A DNA stretch of 64,000 nt from Triops longicaudatus. Its lineage: Eukaryota; Arthropoda; Branchiopoda; Notostraca; Triopsidae. Under the pieces are notes generated by a model. The model was not told the DNA's origin, did not search any database, and saw nothing but the letters and a program-made list of their open reading frames with translations. Positions 61,047-64,000 of this stretch are shown in pieces. The translations under genes were made by a program, and so were the position numbers. Location: the NCBI GenBank assembly GCA_022885665.1, contig JAGQDJ010000263.1, positions 95,258-159,257 on the forward strand, given 5' to 3'. Each line of letters opens with the position of its first letter. The stretch's first letter is position 1.

Positions 61047-61762
61047 GTTGAACTAGTAGATTGTTGCACTGATTGAACTTGTAGCTTGTGAGACACTTCG
61101 TGTTGCTCTGAATTTTCACTTTCGTTCCAGCCCTTTTATACTCGACCACTCGCCCTTCCTCTTGCTTACCCTGCGGTGTAAGGCCCATCCTTTTCAAACG
61201 AGGTCACGGGTGGCGTGGAGAGTGTCTTGTTGAAAAATATTTGTTTCAACCGCACTCTTCTTTTACCGTAATACAGTCTCAAGGTCAGAAACCACATGGG
61301 TTGATTAAACATATTGAAATTTTGGCCGTGTATTGTTTACTTTAATAAAGTATAAATTTTTTAATCGTTCTTTTAACATCCTCATACGCTTTCGTTTTTT
61401 GTGCCTGAAGGAAAGATTGTATATTATACGATTTCTTTATTTCCGATTTTTTTTTCATACTTTTCGACATATCGCTTTTGAATTTTCTAGAATTTAGCAT
61501 TCGTAATACCATTTAGCATTCGTGACCAGATTTCAAAGTCAAATAGATAGTACATGGTGATTTTTTTTTGCCAAATCCTAATTCTTTTTTTTACGATTCG
61601 TCAGATATATTTCGCATCTTGTAAGAATAGACTTTGCATAAATATTGACAAGAAGTGTGTCCAGCATTTAAATTTCATAGTGAAAGTTAACTAGAGCCAT
61701 TTGCAAAATGTGGTCTTGTCCGACAAGCCTAACCGACTCAAATATCTAGAAGAAACTTTGTT
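61047..61762. other. RR-1 gene promoter and 3' flank of next cuticle gene
   Basis: AT-rich sequence between two leftward cuticle genes. Apart from the TATA box at 61134-61140, nothing was recognised. Confidence 0.5.
61134..61140 (-). promoter_or_regulatory. TATA box of the RR-1 cuticle gene
   Basis: TATAAAA on the minus strand ends about 88 bp before the ATG at 61046. Confidence 0.6.
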
Positions 61763-62373
61763 CTAATAGCCTTTACCGGATGATCCACCATATCCATGGC
61801 CGCCGCCGTAACCGCCACTACTGCCAGCACCGGCGCTGCCGTAAGCAGCACCAGTTTGTTGGTAGGACACTTTTGGTACGAAACCAGACTTTCCGGATAC
61901 GAAATATTCCGTCTTTTGTAGACGTCCGTCGGGCAAGTGAACGTAGTATGAGCCTACAAAAATAACTTTAACTAGTTTCTTCGAGACTAACTCGTCGAAA
62001 TACCTTTGGTAGAATCGCCGTTTCTGTTCTCAATGTGACCCATGTTCACGTAAGATTTCTGGTCGGTGACATCATATCCGAAATTGTAAGCTGCTGGAGC
62101 CTATTAATTGCAGCCAAATTGTAAGTACGGTAGTTAGAGTGGGAATAGTCTAAAATTCTGGCTAATGTTAATACTATGCGGGAAAATTCTTACATAATAG
62201 TTGTGACTGTCGTCATGTCCACTTCCACCGCCATGACCACCAGCGCCGTAACTTCCACCGTAACCAGTAGCGGCGACATAAAGCAATAGCGAGCTGAATA
62301 TGATAGCGGTCTGCAAAATTTAGAAGAGTAATTTAGAAGGGTGTTGTTAAAATCAACTCTCTGTTACCTTCAT
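61763..62373 (-). CDS. Glycine-rich cuticle protein with RR chitin-binding domain, paralogue of the gene at 46778
   Basis: Exons: 62373-62368, 62310-62194, 62100-62004, 61953-61763, giving 136 residues. The first coding exon holds only Met-Lys. The second gives a signal peptide (TAIIFSSLLLYVAATG) and a Gly/His-rich segment ending DDSHNYY. The chitin-binding region (APAAYNFGYDVTDQKSYVNM, GSYYVHLPDGRLQKTEYFVS, SGFVPKVSY) is nearly the same as in the plus-strand paralogue. A Gly-rich tail ending SSGKGY follows. The third and fourth exons (97 and 191 bp) equal those of the paralogue exactly. Intron 3 is only 50 bp. Expected role: secreted chitin-binding exoskeleton component. Confidence 0.88.
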
Positions 62374-63926
62374 TTTCTGGGTTTTTAGGAGCTCGAGATT
62401 TGACTTCCTTGTCAGTGCCGAACTGTGTGCCGTTAGCTGTTCTTGCTTCGCTTTATATATTACAAGTGATTGCATACTTTCATTGATGCTTTTTAACTCC
62501 TAGTGAAAGGTATAATTGGTGAAGCAGAGTAGCTTGTGCTTAAATTCTTCCGTCACCAAGCTCTTTAGAAATTGGCTACAGTTTACCTTCACTTCTCATG
62601 CTGTATTATTCAAGCGTGTCATCTACACTTCGAGCTTTAGCCTCTTCCTTTAACCGAATCACTTTACCGAAACGGCATTGATGTTCATCGTTAAGGTAGA
62701 CGACATTACAAGATTGGTATATGGTTGTCTAACTTGCTTAAAAATTAAAGCAAACTATATCAGTTACGCAAATTCCTTTTCCGGTTTGCTTCTCTAAGCT
62801 ATTCGATGAGAAGAATATATTAATAAGGTATCTTTCGCTAGCTTGACTGTTACGCAGATGAGATTCCAGATTTATAAAGCCACAAACGTGCTAAGATTAA
62901 CGCTAGTTAAATTATTTTTGGAAGTAATGTATCAAACAGAGTTAACTACGTATTTCTTTGTTAATGACTTTCACTTCCTGAGTATTTTTTGAAAAACATA
63001 GTTTAATTTTCAAATTTGAAATTTGGTCGTTATAATTAAAATGAGCTTAATAGAAAGTGTTCACATTAATTGTGAAAAAATCCACCTTTTGTGGTTGCTT
63101 CATCTAGAAGAAGTCAACAGTTGAACAACTTATTTGATTCTCATTCTAATTTCTCATCATTAAAGCTAAGACATGGTTGAAGTGTGTCAAGCTTGAGTCC
63201 AAGCGTCGCAAATAATTACGAAATACATTGATTCAATGCTAACAGATTGGATGGAGGCGTGCCCATACAACGTTGGATAGTTATTTTTCATTGATGCGGC
63301 TTCGGCCTAACTTATCCCACGCCTAGAGTATCGGAAGGCGCGCTTGCATGTGGCATGAGATCATATCGTTCGGTATAGCAGTGGCTTATAATGTGCCGCA
63401 TTTGAATGTTTTTATTCTAAAAAAAAAAAAAAAAATAAAAAAAAAAATAAACTGAAAGTTTCCGCACCAAAACTGAAATATCTCTGATCTACCAGTTTTC
63501 CTAACAATCACCCAGTGGTAAACTGAAAACATAATTTTGTTTTCGTACTACAGTATTTAACAAGCTTTAATTGTGAGGGAAAATGTTATTGTTCGACGAT
63601 GCTTTGGTTAGCTTGTGCATTCTTTGATTTGCGCATATCTTTGGCCAGTGATTTCTTGTGACTGGAACCAATAAAATCGAAAAGAGTTATAGTAATAATT
63701 AAATTTAAAGAGTTAAAGTTACTGTATTCTAATAAGATTCTTCTTTAGTCCATTTGTCTTCTGTTGAGTATTTAGTAACTATCTCAGTGTTTCACAGAGG
63801 TTAGCTAACAACACGAAGAACCGCAACACAACGACTTTTCTTTCTCATAGAAGTATATTCTTTAATATTATGCGAGAACTTGTCCGGCAATTCTCAACGT
63901 TTCATAAATTTCAATTCACATGGTCT
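62374..63926. other. Intergenic region between two cuticle paralogues
   Basis: An A-rich run lies near 63420-63450. Besides the TATA box at 62453-62459, no coding or RNA features were seen. Confidence 0.5.
62453..62459 (-). promoter_or_regulatory. TATA box of the glycine-rich cuticle gene
   Basis: TATATAA on the minus strand lies about 80 bp upstream of the ATG at 62373, as in the paralogue at 46778. Confidence 0.6.
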
Positions 63927-64000
63927 CTAATATCCTTTCCCGGATGAACCACCGTCCCCGTGGCCACCACCATAGCCAGCACCGTATGCCGCACCGGTGT
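63927..64000 (-). CDS. Third glycine-rich cuticle paralogue, C-terminal end only
   Basis: The minus strand from the right edge reads a Gly/Tyr/His-rich tail (TGAAYGAGYGGGHGDGGSSG, then KGY) to a TAG at 63929-63927. It is very close to the tails of the two complete paralogues. The rest lies beyond the window, so it belongs to a leftward-transcribed cluster with 61763-62373. Confidence 0.8.
   Translation of the reverse strand, partial: TGAAYGAGYGGGHGDGGSSGKGY

Overview
The window reads as arthropod nuclear DNA, most likely from a small-genome branchiopod crustacean such as Daphnia. This is inferred from many 50-70 bp introns, chitin-binding Rebers-Riddiford cuticle genes, a fused Nup98-96 gene, diaphanous, and tandem SLC22-type transporters. 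No bacterial, viral or organellar genes were seen.

Layout. (1) Minus strand, 227-23589: one large secreted extracellular-matrix gene. It has a signal peptide, sushi, a basic linker, sushi, 21 EGF-like domains, two sushi and two HYR modules. Its tiny signal-peptide exon lies about 5.8 kb upstream of the next exon, and the 3' end runs off the left edge. The introns carry an (ATT)51 microsatellite, a pogo-like MITE and a long hairpin repeat. (2) Plus strand, 29078-36803: diaphanous (dia), a Rho-regulated formin with GBD/FH3, FH1, FH2 and DAD. It begins with a 9-codon first coding exon. (3) Plus strand, 37829-40957 and 43533-46184: two tandem 11-exon SLC22-type transporters with identical intron positions. 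(4) Plus strand, 46778-47362: a glycine-rich cuticle protein. (5) Plus strand, 48270-57678: Nup98-Nup96, with GLFG repeats, GLEBS, an intact HF/S autoproteolysis site and the Nup96 half. (6) 58990-59770: a tRNA-derived SINE head, a perfect 131-bp duplication either side of a single N (probably an assembly artefact) and a small inverted-repeat element. (7) Minus strand, 60233-64000: an RR-1 cuticle gene, a glycine-rich cuticle gene paralogous to item 4, and the last exon of a third paralogue at the edge.

The genes are functionally unrelated, apart from the tandem transporters and the cuticle paralogues that flank Nup98-96. Exon borders were set by hand from GT/AG sites and reading phase. All multi-exon models are phase-consistent from start to stop, or to the window edge. 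The most useful items beyond routine annotation are the very small first coding exons, the basic symmetric exon in the matrix gene, the interrupted EGF domain, and the duplication around the N.
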